Below are positions 50,644 to 60,904 of a stretch of 64,000 nt of DNA, piece after piece. The position numbers were made by a program, and so were the translations under genes. Under the pieces are notes generated by a model. That model ran no database searches. It saw only the letters and a program-made list of their open reading frames with translations, and was not told where the DNA came from. Position 1 is the stretch's first letter, and every line of letters begins with the position of its first letter. The stretch comes from Alloascoidea africana (lineage: Eukaryota > Ascomycota > Alloascoideomycetes > Alloascoideales > Alloascoideaceae): contig JAKTTT010000017.1 of the NCBI GenBank assembly GCA_030581615.1, positions 310,001 to 374,000 on the forward strand, read 5' to 3'.

Positions 50644-52311
50644 ATGACATCAGATTTCAAGGAAAAGAAGAGGTCACTGGATGAGGCTGTCGAGGATGTT
50701 CAGTTAAAGAAGCACAAGAAAGAAAAAGAGAGTAAGCACAAAGACAAGAAGCACGATAAGAGTGAAAAAGAGCTGAAGAAGAAACATCACAGCAAAAAGG
50801 ACAAGAAGGAAAAGAAAGAAAAGAAGGATAAAAAGGAAAAGAAAGAAAAGAAAGAGAAAAAAGAGAAATCTTCAAAACCAAGCAAACCAATAGAAGAAGT
50901 CTCTGATCAGAATGGTTCTTCTAAATCGCAAGAAAAATTTTCAAAGTTTTATACCGAATCTAAAGAACTGTTATCAAAACCACAGTCAGAAATCGATAAT
51001 TTCTTTAAAGAAAACGAAGCATCCGTTGAAGACAGTGACAAACTCAACTATAGACCTTTACTTTCATTCACAAATGTTACCCTAGACCCTCAACTTTCTC
51101 CTATCGTATCAAAGTTCTCAAAACCCACGCCTATCCAAGCTCTATCGTGGCCATACTTGCTTGCCAATAGAGATGTTGTTGGTGTTGCGGAAACTGGTTC
51201 CGGTAAAACATTTGCATTCGCTGTCCCAGCCATATCTCATGTATTGCAAGAGTTTCCAGATTTGAAAAAGTTGAAGAAAAGTGGCATTCAAGTTTTGATC
51301 GTATCCCCCACAAGAGAACTGGCCATACAGACGTTTGAAAATGTGAAAGAGCTCACAGATGCTACGAAAATGCACTCTGTGTGTATCTATGGTGGCGTCA
51401 AGAAAGAGGAACAGAGAAGAGATTTGAAGAAAGCACAGGCTGTGGTGGCTACTCCAGGTCGGTTACTGGACCTGATAGACGAAGGAGCTGCAGATTTGAG
51501 CAACGTTTCCTACCTTGTTCTAGATGAAGCTGACAGAATGTTGGAAAAGGGGTTTGAAGAAGACATTAAGCGAATAATTGGTGAAACGAAGCCGAAAGAA
51601 AAGCGCCAGACATTAATGTTCACAGCAACATGGCCGCCTCAAGTTCGAGACTTGGCCAATTCGTTTATGAACAACCCTGTCAAGATTTCAATTGGTAATA
51701 CAGACGAGCTCTCTGCAAACAAGCGGATTAAACAGATTGTCGAGGTAATTGAACCGGTAAAGAAAGAGGGCAGACTTATGCAACTTTTGAAGCAATATCA
51801 TTCAAAATCACCGAATGATAAAATATTAATATTTGCGCTTTACAAGAAGGAAGCAGCTAGAGTAGAAAGACAATTAAGAAATCGAGGATACGATATTGCA
51901 GCAATTCATGGAGATTTATCCCAAGAGCAAAGGACAAAAGCTCTGAATTTATTCAAAACTGGAGAGTGCTCTTTGCTCCTTGCCACGGACGTTGCTGCAC
52001 GAGGTCTCGATATTCCGGCTGTCAAGGTGGTTATTAACCTGACGTTTCCTCTCACAGCGGAAGATTATGTCCACAGGATCGGAAGAACAGGCAGGGCTGG
52101 AAAGACGGGAATTGCACATACTCTTTTCACGGAGCATGAAAAACATCTATCAGGTGCACTAATAAACGTCTTGAGAGGGGCTGATCAGCCTGTCCCTGAA
52201 GACTTGTTGAAGTTTGGTGGACATACCAAGAAGAAGGAACATTCTGCTTATGGCGCTTTTTTCAAGGAGATTGATCCTTCGATGAAGCCAAAGAAAATCG
52301 TTTTTGATTAG
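50644..52311 (+). CDS. DBP3: DEAD-box RNA helicase Dbp3, ribosome biogenesis
   Basis: This nucleolar ATP-dependent RNA helicase acts in early 60S pre-rRNA processing. At 555 residues it carries a Lys-rich N-terminus of KKE/KKD repeats (about 20-85), then two RecA folds: [11 protein letters not shown]-motif, AETGSGKT (about 182-189), [26 protein letters not shown] with Asp at 294, FTATWP (variant of SAT, typical of Dbp3), [12 protein letters not shown] and [10 protein letters not shown]. The lysine-rich head and TATWP distinguish Dbp3 from other DEAD proteins. Single exon. Confidence 0.95.
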   Translation: MTSDFKEKKRSLDEAVEDVQLKKHKKEKESKHKDKKHDKSEKELKKKHHSKKDKKEKKEKKDKKEKKEKKEKKEKSSKPSKPIEEVSDQNGSSKSQEKFSKFYTESKELLSKPQSEIDNFFKENEASVEDSDKLNYRPLLSFTNVTLDPQLSPIVSKFSKPTPIQALSWPYLLANRDVVGVAETGSGKTFAFAVPAISHVLQEFPDLKKLKKSGIQVLIVSPTRELAIQTFENVKELTDATKMHSVCIYGGVKKEEQRRDLKKAQAVVATPGRLLDLIDEGAADLSNVSYLVLDEADRMLEKGFEEDIKRIIGETKPKEKRQTLMFTATWPPQVRDLANSFMNNPVKISIGNTDELSANKRIKQIVEVIEPVKKEGRLMQLLKQYHSKSPNDKILIFALYKKEAARVERQLRNRGYDIAAIHGDLSQEQRTKALNLFKTGECSLLLATDVAARGLDIPAVKVVINLTFPLTAEDYVHRIGRTGRAGKTGIAHTLFTEHEKHLSGALINVLRGADQPVPEDLLKFGGHTKKKEHSAYGAFFKEIDPSMKPKKIVFD

Positions 52312-52558
52312 TTTTCTTTTCATGTGTAATTGTTTTATAGATTGTATGAGTCAGTTTATCATGACGATTTGTGTGTTCATCATAGTTATGGTCTAATAAC
52401 AGACTTTGGCACTGGAGACACTCTATTTTGAGTCAGAGGTTTGGCTATGGGCTGACATTTGGTCATAATCTCAACCTCAATTCATAACGCCCCTGATAAG
52501 ATCACAGTGTGGAATACAAGTGTTGAGAAAATGAGTAAATAGCTTTAGCATTTAAGAG

Positions 52559-54073
52559 ATGGCCCTTGGCCCACCATCATCTTTATCATCCCACAAGCTT
52601 AAGCGTATAACAATGTCGACTCTTATGGTTACCGATGAAATGATCAAGGCTGCGCCTAAATTAGAGGCCTCGTACGAAACAGACCTTGGAATGGCATATC
52701 CACGCACAAAGATCGCTGAAAGCAAGAAAGAGAAAAACAGAAAGAAGAATCTGCAGTTATTTGGTTCAGATTATGATACAACTTTCATCAAGCAGATTAT
52801 AAAATGTGAAAAGAGGATAAACGTCGATCTTGCCGTTCTATTAATCCTTAACTCAATTGACCCTAATGATAAAAAAGAGCTCTTGCCATATACCTCCGAA
52901 TTATTGGAAACCGAACCAAGGAATATTGAACGCGACTTTCAAGGTATCTTGCACTGTTCATGGATATTCGTCGATCCAGTTTTAATAGGACCTGAGCTTG
53001 GTTTTATTCAGAAAATGAAAAAGATTATCAACATACTTTCAAACTACCCAGAATTGTTCACCCAGGCTGCAAGACTCCAGATAAGAGGATTTAATTCAAC
53101 CAAGGACATTGCTATTCTGATAGGACTTTTGGAGCGAGTTAGAAAACACAGACCAGCACTTTCATATCCTATCCTTCTCCAAATTCCTGGATACTTTTAC
53201 ACACTAGTACAAGGATCTGAGTCTGTACCTCGAAGGAATAATACTCAAAATGCTGGAATCCTAGATAGCATTGGTTTGGGAAAGAAAGATGCCAAAGATC
53301 TTTGCACACTATCTAAAAAAGATTTCAGCTCTATCAACAAGATCCTAAGAAAGTGCCCATTAACCTACACAAAACGCGTTTACCTCCATCTCCGAGAAGG
53401 TAGTTTTGAGTCCAAAGAAGAGATACTAAGCTCAAGAGACAAGCTGTCTGTGGGATTTGCATTCATTAGAAATCAGAGGAAACTGCAGACCAAGCTAGTT
53501 GGATTTAGAGGTTCTAATGCCCGGTTTTTGGAAAAGGGGGAAGGTGCAAAGTATTGCCAAAACACTCCTCATATTCTGACCAGCTTTGAACTGAAAATGT
53601 TGCAAATGTTGAAGGATCCAACTCGAAAGCAGCTAACAGACCAGAACGTATTGGATGCTGTTCTTGGGTCCGAGTCAATGGCGCCTGTGCTTTACGAGAA
53701 ATTTTTCACAACTTGCGACTTGCTCCGCCAATATGTTGAGACATATGGCAACGGATGGAAGTGCAACTTGACGTATAGAGCTGGTAATTTGAGATCCGTT
53801 GAACATGTTACAAAAGACATAAGAGGACCAGTTGCTCTTTTTAACGATATGATAACTCTGCTTGGTAATCTTCACCAAATGCTTCAGTCAATTGGGTATA
53901 CAATTCCAATGGCTCGAAACTACAAGTTTTTGGCAAAGGATATAATGCACTTTAATGATTCTTTTGGTGACGACGCTTTTACCAACTTGAAGGTTCATGG
54001 TTGGGAGGCGTACGCTTATCTGAAGCCAAAAAGACGCCCCAAGTTGGAAGATTTTGCAACAAAGGAAAAGTAG
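52559..54073 (+). CDS. Uncharacterised 504-residue protein
   Basis: I do not recognise this protein. It is a soluble, basic-to-neutral, mainly helical sequence without signal peptide, membrane segment or low-complexity tract. A short basic patch (KKEKNRKKNLQ, about 55-65) could be a nuclear signal. The compact, non-repetitive composition suggests a folded conserved protein. A second ATG at 52613 (MSTLMVTDEM) could be the real start. It follows DBP3 on the same strand and precedes KXD1; gene order gives no functional hint. Confidence 0.75.
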   Translation: MALGPPSSLSSHKLKRITMSTLMVTDEMIKAAPKLEASYETDLGMAYPRTKIAESKKEKNRKKNLQLFGSDYDTTFIKQIIKCEKRINVDLAVLLILNSIDPNDKKELLPYTSELLETEPRNIERDFQGILHCSWIFVDPVLIGPELGFIQKMKKIINILSNYPELFTQAARLQIRGFNSTKDIAILIGLLERVRKHRPALSYPILLQIPGYFYTLVQGSESVPRRNNTQNAGILDSIGLGKKDAKDLCTLSKKDFSSINKILRKCPLTYTKRVYLHLREGSFESKEEILSSRDKLSVGFAFIRNQRKLQTKLVGFRGSNARFLEKGEGAKYCQNTPHILTSFELKMLQMLKDPTRKQLTDQNVLDAVLGSESMAPVLYEKFFTTCDLLRQYVETYGNGWKCNLTYRAGNLRSVEHVTKDIRGPVALFNDMITLLGNLHQMLQSIGYTIPMARNYKFLAKDIMHFNDSFGDDAFTNLKVHGWEAYAYLKPKRRPKLEDFATKEK

Positions 54074-54210
54074 TTAACAATTTAATTTTTTCAGTTGGTT
54101 TTTCTCTGTTTTGTAGATGGTGTAGCCCTTTAGAAGGTGGAGGTTGCAAGCTTGCAACACTCCACCGATCCACCAAGACGAACCTGGTGATATTCTTCGC
54201 TTTACCATGG

Positions 54211-54891
54211 ATGCTTCGAAATGATAAAAGCATGAACGCAACCACATCATCTCAAGAATCTGCATCAAGTTCAAGTCCTGGAGGAACAACACCAAGAGCA
54301 GATTTGGCACCGTACAGAAGGCACAGAGCCAATGTGCTAAGCAGATCGTTTGCGGTGCCACCAGCGGTAGGAGATGAGGGCGATGGAGGAACGACAGACG
54401 AGGAAAGCACAACGTCTTCTTCTTTATATGCCGGCTCTGCCAATAGCAGCACTGAGGAGTTGGCATTTTCCCCAGTCGAATACCTTTCAGAAACACTTCG
54501 GGCCTGTTTAGAGACTTCACAGCTGGACAGAAGCATAGTCAACCAAGCACAAACGTGAGTAACATTTACGTAGTGGTTACACCTGTTATTAAAGTAAATG
54601 CTAAATCTGTATAGGTCCGGGATAATAAACGCAAAGACAAAAGAGGTTGAGCAGCTGAGAAAACAAGTAGAGCAGCGACTTGTGGAGCTACATCAGCTTT
54701 CGGTCAAAGGGGCCAGAGATATGAAAAAGATTAAAAAAGACCTGGACTCGGCCCAGAAAAGGCTCATAAGGTTGAAAGATAAAGTGAGAGAGGACTATCC
54801 CATCGAGTATGCTCAGGCTAAAGATAAAATAATATACCGGGAGCTTGACGATGATGATAATAATAGTAGTAATAACACCAATCGGAGCTAA
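54211..54891 (+). CDS. KXD1: BLOC-1 / endosome subunit Kxd1, one intron
   Basis: Kxd1 (KxDL family) is a subunit of the yeast BLOC-1-like endosomal complex. Exons are 54211 (or 54232) to 54554 and 54615-54891, giving 206 or 199 aa. The intron is 60 nt with donor GTGAGT and acceptor ATAG; the branch is weak (GCTAAAT). The Ser/Thr-rich N-terminus is disordered. The helical part begins EYLSETLRACLETSQLD, crosses the splice at QAQT joined to SGIINAKTKE, and continues to KKIKKDLDSAQKRL and DYPIEYAQAKDKI, matching the KxDL coiled coil and its DFPIEF-like end. The C-terminal Asp/Asn run (DDDDNNSSNN) is lineage-specific. Confidence 0.88.
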
Positions 54892-54999
54892 TTGAATAGA
54901 AGTAGAAGGCTTACCTTACTCCCTTTAGTTTTGTTCTCGAGCCAATGCTCCCGGGACCAACTAGACAAGTCATGAATGATTCATATTCTTTGAATGCCA

Positions 55000-55806
55000 C
55001 TAAGATTTTCCTATTCGCCATACCTCAACGGCTATGATGTCAAACTTTGGGCCAATATCGCTTAGGGGTTCATTTCCGAAAGTGTCTGTGGCATAGGATT
55101 GTCCTTTTGCTAGATAGTCATCGAGATGTAGAGCATAATGACCGCCAGAAACTCCCATTGCCAAAGCATTAGAAGTACAAAACAGGATTCCCTTATTGAT
55201 GCCAGCATAGGGGAACCCCTTGAACTGAATATGAGTAGCTTCGGGCTTAATATCCTGAGAAGATGGCATCAATTCCGATTCCGCAGAGGCGGAATGTGTC
55301 CGAGTTACGGCTCTTCTGCTTTTCCACAGAAAGCAATTGCCATTACCGGTGAACCGAGCATGCTCTAAAGGTTGGAACGGTTCGTTTGAGAAGGCGCCGA
55401 ACACGTTTCTCTTTGTATCCTGTACTACGAGCACGTAGCCGGGCGATTCTCCACGCGGCGGGATGCTCCTGTTGTAGAGAGTTCTCAAAGATGTGCCATG
55501 CTGTTCGAGACTATAAGCCAGTCGCCAGGTATTGAAGAGTTGGAGTCGAGCTGGCAGAAGCGGTCTGATCTCTTCTGCGAGTTGGGTGGTCATTAACCGA
55601 TTTCTTGTGCTAGGAGAATACCCTTCCAGCTCGACGGGATCTAAGGGCTCATCAGCCAAAAACTCGCGGTATTCTGAGGGCAGACCTTCTTCCTCATTGT
55701 CGTAGGATTCGCTAATCTGATCGGCAGAGCCAAGGTCATCGTCGTCTTGCTTGCGGTGAAACCTTTCTAGTGAACGAGAAAGTGTCCGGAACAGTCCTGG
55801 TTTCAT
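55000..55806 (-). CDS. OXR1: TLDc-domain oxidation-resistance protein Oxr1
   Basis: A TLDc protein of about 268 residues. In yeast Oxr1 promotes disassembly of the V-ATPase and protects against oxidative damage. The TLDc domain occupies the C-terminal two thirds: LQLFNTWRLAYSLEQHGTSL, GYVLVVQDTKRNVFGAF, GNGNCFLWK, HYALHLDDYLAKGQSYATDT and VEVWRIG at the end. The frame extends to a GTG at 55833; the first ATG (MKPGLFRTLSRS) is taken. The N-terminal 70 residues are acidic and poorly conserved. It lies close to MPC1 on the same strand. Confidence 0.92.
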   Translation of the reverse strand: MKPGLFRTLSRSLERFHRKQDDDDLGSADQISESYDNEEEGLPSEYREFLADEPLDPVELEGYSPSTRNRLMTTQLAEEIRPLLPARLQLFNTWRLAYSLEQHGTSLRTLYNRSIPPRGESPGYVLVVQDTKRNVFGAFSNEPFQPLEHARFTGNGNCFLWKSRRAVTRTHSASAESELMPSSQDIKPEATHIQFKGFPYAGINKGILFCTSNALAMGVSGGHYALHLDDYLAKGQSYATDTFGNEPLSDIGPKFDIIAVEVWRIGKS

Positions 55807-56322
55807 GGCAGCTGGAGATAAAATCAATCCCACCTAGACGCTCTACGAACGCGTATTGGATAGCAAATAAAGTGGTATAATTGTTTGGGCTTGCGTGTAC
55901 AAAACAAGGAGATGAGCAAAGCTTAAGCGTGTGAAGTGTAGAGTAGAGAGAACCTGTCCTGACAGTACAAAAGAAGTCTTGTTGGCCCGAACAGATTCCA
56001 CCACAGCCTGTCACGGTTTGGTTAGAGCAGATTATTTGTCTTTTTATTATGTTGGCTTGGTGTTTGCTTATCCGTATAATAAATGGCTCTTTTGGCATGC
56101 CAGTTGAGGATTTGCAAGCAAGGACCTATATACTTTACTGAAACTTACTCAGCTAAGCTTTAAAGAAGTAAATGTTATCGTATATTGTAAAGATAGAACA
56201 TTCTGTATTTCCTTTTCTAAACCATGACTACAATTAAGATACAAGGAAAAAAAGTTGGAGCGAGCCCTGACACAAATGCCAATGATGAGATGAAACAAAT
56301 CAATCAATCGTTCCTCTCCAGC
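55807..56322. other. OXR1 5' flank / MPC1 3' flank
   Basis: Intergenic sequence of about 500 bp. A 120-codon minus frame at 55736-56098 overlaps OXR1 in another frame and is not credited. Confidence 0.5.
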
Positions 56323-57237
56323 TTACGACGACTGTAACGAACAAAAAGCATTGTTAGAAAGGGATCACTTTTTCACATTTTAAACTCAATTTTCTCAACA
56401 TACCTTTTCGTCTGTGCTTGTTGATCCTGACTCCAGAGCAGGCTTTGCTCTGCTTGCACCACCGAGACTGAGCAAAAATTGGTCAGTAATTATGCCTAGC
56501 TATAGCTCAGACAGAATACTTACTAGTGATAGTTCACAAACCGAGCTCCCTGGGCCAACTGAGCGCATTCGTTAACAAAGTGACATCCGAACAATAGATA
56601 GTTCATGGGTGTAATTTGTGTGCTATAGATTACTTGTCAGCAATCGTCCACAAGCTTGAAACCTATAACGAGACTCGTTTATCTTTGCTTACGCATATCT
56701 CATGAACACCATAGAGTATACAATAAGAGATCCAGTCATTGGACCTGAAATGACTATGGGATCTTTCTTGAGATCTAGAATGGCTGCGACTGGAATACCA
56801 AAGTTGGACACAGGGCCTGAAAAGGATGAATTAGAAAACACACTAATCAATAATTCTATTCTCATCGAGATGCTCTACTCACCCCAGAAATGTGTCGAAC
56901 AGATATCTGTGTTGAAGTAAAGTTAGTACAGTGTTCTTGTCCGTCCTCCAATAAAACGAAAAGTTGTGTATAAAGCAAGCCGCTCACATCTAAAGTCAAT
57001 TCATATACAAAGAAACGGTTAGCAAATTGAAAATTCAAGCTTTGGATCGCTCGTTTAAAGAAACCAAGAAATTGATATCTTGCCGCTTTTTGATAGAGCT
57101 TCGTTCCGAGGAACAAGGAGATGCTGAACAAATCTTAGCTTTCTCCCCCACGGCTTCATCTACACTCACTTCAAAAAATCCTTGGAGAAAAGGAATCTAT
57201 TGAACCTTTGAAACACAGAAGGAGATGCAGTCGACAT
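56323..57237 (-). CDS. MPC1: Mitochondrial pyruvate carrier subunit Mpc1, seven exons with a 2-nt exon
   Basis: Mpc1 forms the inner-membrane pyruvate carrier with Mpc2/3. Proposed exons: 57237-57170, 56989-56988, 56906-56883, 56816-56693, 56622-56524, 56467-56404, 56331-56323; total 390 nt, 129 aa (yeast 130). The protein begins MSTASPSVFQRFNRFLF, then KDFLKYICSTHFWGPVSNFG, GIPVAAILDLKKDP, ISGPMTGSLIVYS, FMRYATQITPMNYLLFGCHF and ECAQLAQGARFVNYHY, matching Mpc1 along its length. Exon 1 ends in phase 2 and exon 3 needs phase 1, so a 2-nt (mod 3) piece must lie between; AT at 56989-56988, bounded by TTTAG and GTGAGC, supplies exactly the Lys-Tyr codons. Donors are GTGAGT, GTGAGC, GTGAGT, GTAAGC, GTAAGT and GTATGT. 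The last 9-nt exon is the least certain. Confidence 0.9.
56988..56989 (-). other. Proposed 2-nt micro-exon of MPC1
   Basis: The dinucleotide AT (minus strand) lies between an acceptor GACTTTAG, preceded by branch TTGCTAACC about 30 nt upstream, and a donor GTGAGC. The following 81-nt intron has a perfect TACTAAC branch and acceptor ACACAG. Inclusion gives the conserved Leu-Lys-Tyr; skipping shifts the frame before THFWGP. Confidence 0.75.
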
Positions 57238-57510
57238 ATTTGCTGGTGTGTATCTGCTCCGAGAGAAACTGGAAAGAAAAGCCCTAACAAAGTGATTTGG
57301 AGAAAAGTGCCAGACTGCTTTCCCGGCTTCGCAGGCTGTCTGCTATCAAACGCACGCTTACGTGTGGTATGAGTAATACTCCCGGAAGTATTTGTAAAAT
57401 GTTCCGGAATAGTTATCACTGAACAGGTTTGGTGGTAGGTTGCCATGTCAACGGCTCCCTCCATCTGTTTACTCTCGGCATCACCGATTTGAATCTACCC
57501 CAAATTACCC

Positions 57511-60267
57511 ATGAGCGTTACTGTAGCACAAAGTACGAATCGCAAAAAGCAGAGCAAGGGCCGAATTGCCCAGAGTATTCAGTCAGAGGATCAGATTCTA
57601 GCTGCTTTAGCTCAGATCTTTCAGGAAGCCCAGCGTGGGTTAGCAGGCCATAGAAAGCATGCTGTTGTCATAAAAGCCATCCAGCAGCGAGCAGCAGAGC
57701 TAGGACTCCAAGACCAATTCAATTTGGCATTCTCAAGACTTGTAAACAAAGTTCTGGTTGTCAAAAAGTCACAGCCTGTGGGCGACAGAATTGTCAAGCT
57801 GTGTTCTACCTTTTTCAGCACGATACAATTTAAAGAGGATAACGAGGAGGAGATGAATGATGAAGAGGATGAAGAGGACTCAGTAGCTTCCCAGTTTTGT
57901 TCCTATTTGCTTCGTCATCTTCTCCGAGGCATTGAAGCTAAGGATAAAACAGTTCGTTTCCGGGTGTGCCAGTTCCTTGCTGTCTTGATCAACAACCTTG
58001 GAGAAATAGATGACGAGCTGTACCAAGCACTTCTTTATGCTTTAAACAAGAGATTGTACGATAAAGAACCCACAGTCAGAGTTCAAGCTGTTCTTTGTGT
58101 TTCTCGATTTCAGAATGATGATGGCGAAGGTGACCCATCCGAGATTAGTGATGCCACTGAAAAGCTGTTAAATGTGATTCAAAACGACTCTAGCGCAGAG
58201 GTCAGACGGGCTGCTTTGCTGAACCTCGAGAAAAACTCTACGACGCTCCCTTATCTTCTTGAGCGGGCTAGAGATACCAACTCTACAAATAGAAGACTGG
58301 TTTACTCAAAGATTTTGAAAGAGCTCGGTGATTTTAGATTCTTAGGGGTGGACAAGCGGGAGAAAATCTTGTCTTGGGGCCTCAGAGATCGTGAAAATTC
58401 GGTTCGGACAGCAGCAAGCCAAATGTTCTGTAAAGATTGGTTATCCACAGTTTCAAATGATCTGATAGAGTTGCTTGAACGGCTCGATCTGCTAAACAGC
58501 AAAATTGCACCTACTGCAATGAGTACATTCTTTGAAAATAGACCAGACACGGTTGCAAAGCTCACATTCCCACCAGAGCTATGGAACACTCTTACTTCAG
58601 AAACAGCTTTCCTGGCAAGATCTTTTTACGAACACTGTGTGAAGCATAACTTGGATGAAACCATTGACAACTGCTTTCCCGAGGCCAGCAAGTTAGCAAA
58701 ATATCTACAAGACTATTTGATGCAAAAGAAAAAGTTGGGAGCTGCAAACGAAGAATACTATGAAGTGGATTTTATACTTGAACAATTGTTAACTATTGCA
58801 AAAGAGTACGACTTTAGCGATGAGATTGGCCGTCGGCTTTTCTTACAAGTTTTACGAAACTCTTTGGTCTCAGATAACCTTACGGACACATTTGTTGACC
58901 TATCTCTTCAAATCATAAGAAAACTGTCTATTAACGCTAATGATTACACAGAAATGATAACGGAAATCATTTCTGACGTTAAAGACGAAATGGCAGATGA
59001 GGAGCTGGGTAGTGATACGGCCGAGTCTTTCCATTCTGCCATTTCTGATGAGCGAACCTTAGAAGAAAGAGTTGCTGCAAAGCGAAAGTCTATGACACCA
59101 GAGGAACTAGAAAAAATGAACAAATTGGAAAAAGAGGTGTTCCTCAAGTGTCTTTTAATAGCTCAGCATATGTTGGAGCAATTGAAAGAAGATTTGCAAA
59201 CCAATGCTCCTCTTCTAACACTATTGGATTCGCTTGTTAGACCTGCGGTTCGAAGCCATGATGCCCAAATCCGTGAAAGTGGACTGCGTTGCCTTGGTCT
59301 ATATTCGCTTCTCGATCAGAACCTCGCAGTTGAGAATTTGTACCTTTTTGGTCTTTGCGTTTCGAAGGGACACGAATCCCTCAAGGTTGAAGCGCTAAAT
59401 ATCATATCGGATATTCTGAGCGTTCACGGAAGTAGGGTGTTAGATGTGGAAGGTGGTGTGGATTCCCTCAGCTTGTATAAACTGTACTACAGGGCTCTGC
59501 GAAATCCTGAGATGCCACTGGCACAATCATCTGCTGCCGAGGGTCTCTGCAAACTATATCTTGCCGATGTCTTGACAGATGAAGATCTCTTTGAAACTCT
59601 AATTCTCACATATTTCAATCCTTCATCTGCTGATAACAATTCGTTAACCCAAGCGTTAACCTTTTGCATCCCTGTTTATTCTTTTTCACATCTTTCACAT
59701 CAGGAGAAAGTGGGTGCCATATTTGTGGATGCGTTTGAAAGGCTTTTCGACGTTTACGAATCTCTAGATGACCCCAGCGAAATGACACCTCCTGCACAGG
59801 TTATTCAGCAGCTAGTTTATTGGACCAGTCCTGATAAAGTTGTTGGAGTTACCAAGGAGGAGGTTCAAAAATCGCCTCTTCATGCAAAGATTGCTATTGA
59901 AATTCTTGAAAAGGTTCTCGATAGCGATTCAAAGCTGAAAAAGAAGATTTTGATATCTGGGCTCGGGAAACTACGCATTGGGAAGCAAACAGAGGTGGAA
60001 CTACTTCAGGAATTACATGAGAAAGTAGCCCAAGCAGTAGAAGAGAGGGTTGCGACTGATGCTTTATCAAGAAATGCTTTGATAAAGTTTGAAAGCTCAG
60101 TTAAATTATTGGTTGAAGCTTCTGAAGCTAGTAGAGAAAAGCCCGAGGCTGTAGAAAGCGAAACCAGTGTTGAGCAAGAAGCGCAACCCAATGAAGAACA
60201 AGAAGAAAATGTAGAAAAAAGTGATGCTGAAGAAAACGAAGAAGAGAGTAGTGAAGTTGACAGTTAG
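57511..60267 (+). CDS. YCG1: Condensin HEAT subunit Ycg1 (CAP-G)
   Basis: This non-SMC subunit of condensin binds DNA and Brn1 to compact mitotic chromosomes. The 918-residue protein is a HEAT-repeat solenoid: FRVCQFLAVLINNLGEIDDE, PTVRVQAVLCVSRFQ, SAEVRRAALLNLE and RENSVRTAASQMF are successive repeats with the CAP-G pattern. An acidic loop (EDNEEEMNDEEDEED, about 110-124) lies between early repeats, and the tail is Glu-rich. It is slightly shorter than S. cerevisiae Ycg1 (1035). Single exon; divergent from MPC1 over 273 bp. Confidence 0.93.
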   Translation: MSVTVAQSTNRKKQSKGRIAQSIQSEDQILAALAQIFQEAQRGLAGHRKHAVVIKAIQQRAAELGLQDQFNLAFSRLVNKVLVVKKSQPVGDRIVKLCSTFFSTIQFKEDNEEEMNDEEDEEDSVASQFCSYLLRHLLRGIEAKDKTVRFRVCQFLAVLINNLGEIDDELYQALLYALNKRLYDKEPTVRVQAVLCVSRFQNDDGEGDPSEISDATEKLLNVIQNDSSAEVRRAALLNLEKNSTTLPYLLERARDTNSTNRRLVYSKILKELGDFRFLGVDKREKILSWGLRDRENSVRTAASQMFCKDWLSTVSNDLIELLERLDLLNSKIAPTAMSTFFENRPDTVAKLTFPPELWNTLTSETAFLARSFYEHCVKHNLDETIDNCFPEASKLAKYLQDYLMQKKKLGAANEEYYEVDFILEQLLTIAKEYDFSDEIGRRLFLQVLRNSLVSDNLTDTFVDLSLQIIRKLSINANDYTEMITEIISDVKDEMADEELGSDTAESFHSAISDERTLEERVAAKRKSMTPEELEKMNKLEKEVFLKCLLIAQHMLEQLKEDLQTNAPLLTLLDSLVRPAVRSHDAQIRESGLRCLGLYSLLDQNLAVENLYLFGLCVSKGHESLKVEALNIISDILSVHGSRVLDVEGGVDSLSLYKLYYRALRNPEMPLAQSSAAEGLCKLYLADVLTDEDLFETLILTYFNPSSADNNSLTQALTFCIPVYSFSHLSHQEKVGAIFVDAFERLFDVYESLDDPSEMTPPAQVIQQLVYWTSPDKVVGVTKEEVQKSPLHAKIAIEILEKVLDSDSKLKKKILISGLGKLRIGKQTEVELLQELHEKVAQAVEERVATDALSRNALIKFESSVKLLVEASEASREKPEAVESETSVEQEAQPNEEQEENVEKSDAEENEEESSEVDS

Positions 60268-60904
60268 GAAACAGGTTTTGCAGACTTTTCTCCATTTGTA
60301 CTCTGAATAATACCCCACATCATAACGAAATAGTCAATGTTTGTTGTTCTTTTTCTACATTTTTATTTTTCCTTTTGACTTTGGTTGGTAAGATAATTGA
60401 ATTTTAAACTACATTTGCGACAAATTGTAACCTGTTTTGTTAGCAATCCAATTCGCCTACTGACACTAAAGACTAGAGAGAAAAAAAAAAAAGATTTGAA
60501 TATTAAAAAAAATATGCTCTTCTGTACAATCGCCATTTAAGCTATTATAAAACAATGTATTCCGAACAATGGCCATTATGCAAATAATTTTGCGTCTCTG
60601 GAACATGTTAAAGAGGCCCCTTGTATCATAGGTAACTCTCATGACCTTTATCCCAAATTGTGGAATTCAGTTATTGTGTCCATGCAAAATAAAACATTAA
60701 GTAGTATATCATTATTTAGGTCAGGGAATGGCAATTGGAATTCAAAGGCGCAGAGAGACAAAAAGATGGCGGTGAGTAATTAAAGCGAGGCCAGTGGGGA
60801 ATGAACAAACAAAAATAAGATGGTAGATAAACATACAGAGGAAGAGGCAGAGATGTTCCAGATAATGTACAAAGTACAAAGCACCAAGTCAGCCTCCTCT
60901 AAAC
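60268..60904. other. Convergent 3' intergenic region after YCG1
   Basis: AT-rich spacer between convergent stops with A-rich runs around 60480-60510. No gene seen. Confidence 0.6.

Noticed and set aside
56702-56920. 72-codon plus-strand frame
   Set aside because: It is the antisense of MPC1 exons and intron; the minus strand carries the clear Mpc1 homology.
56862-57131. 89-codon minus-strand frame from a TTG
   Set aside because: It reads through two MPC1 introns in the wrong frame.
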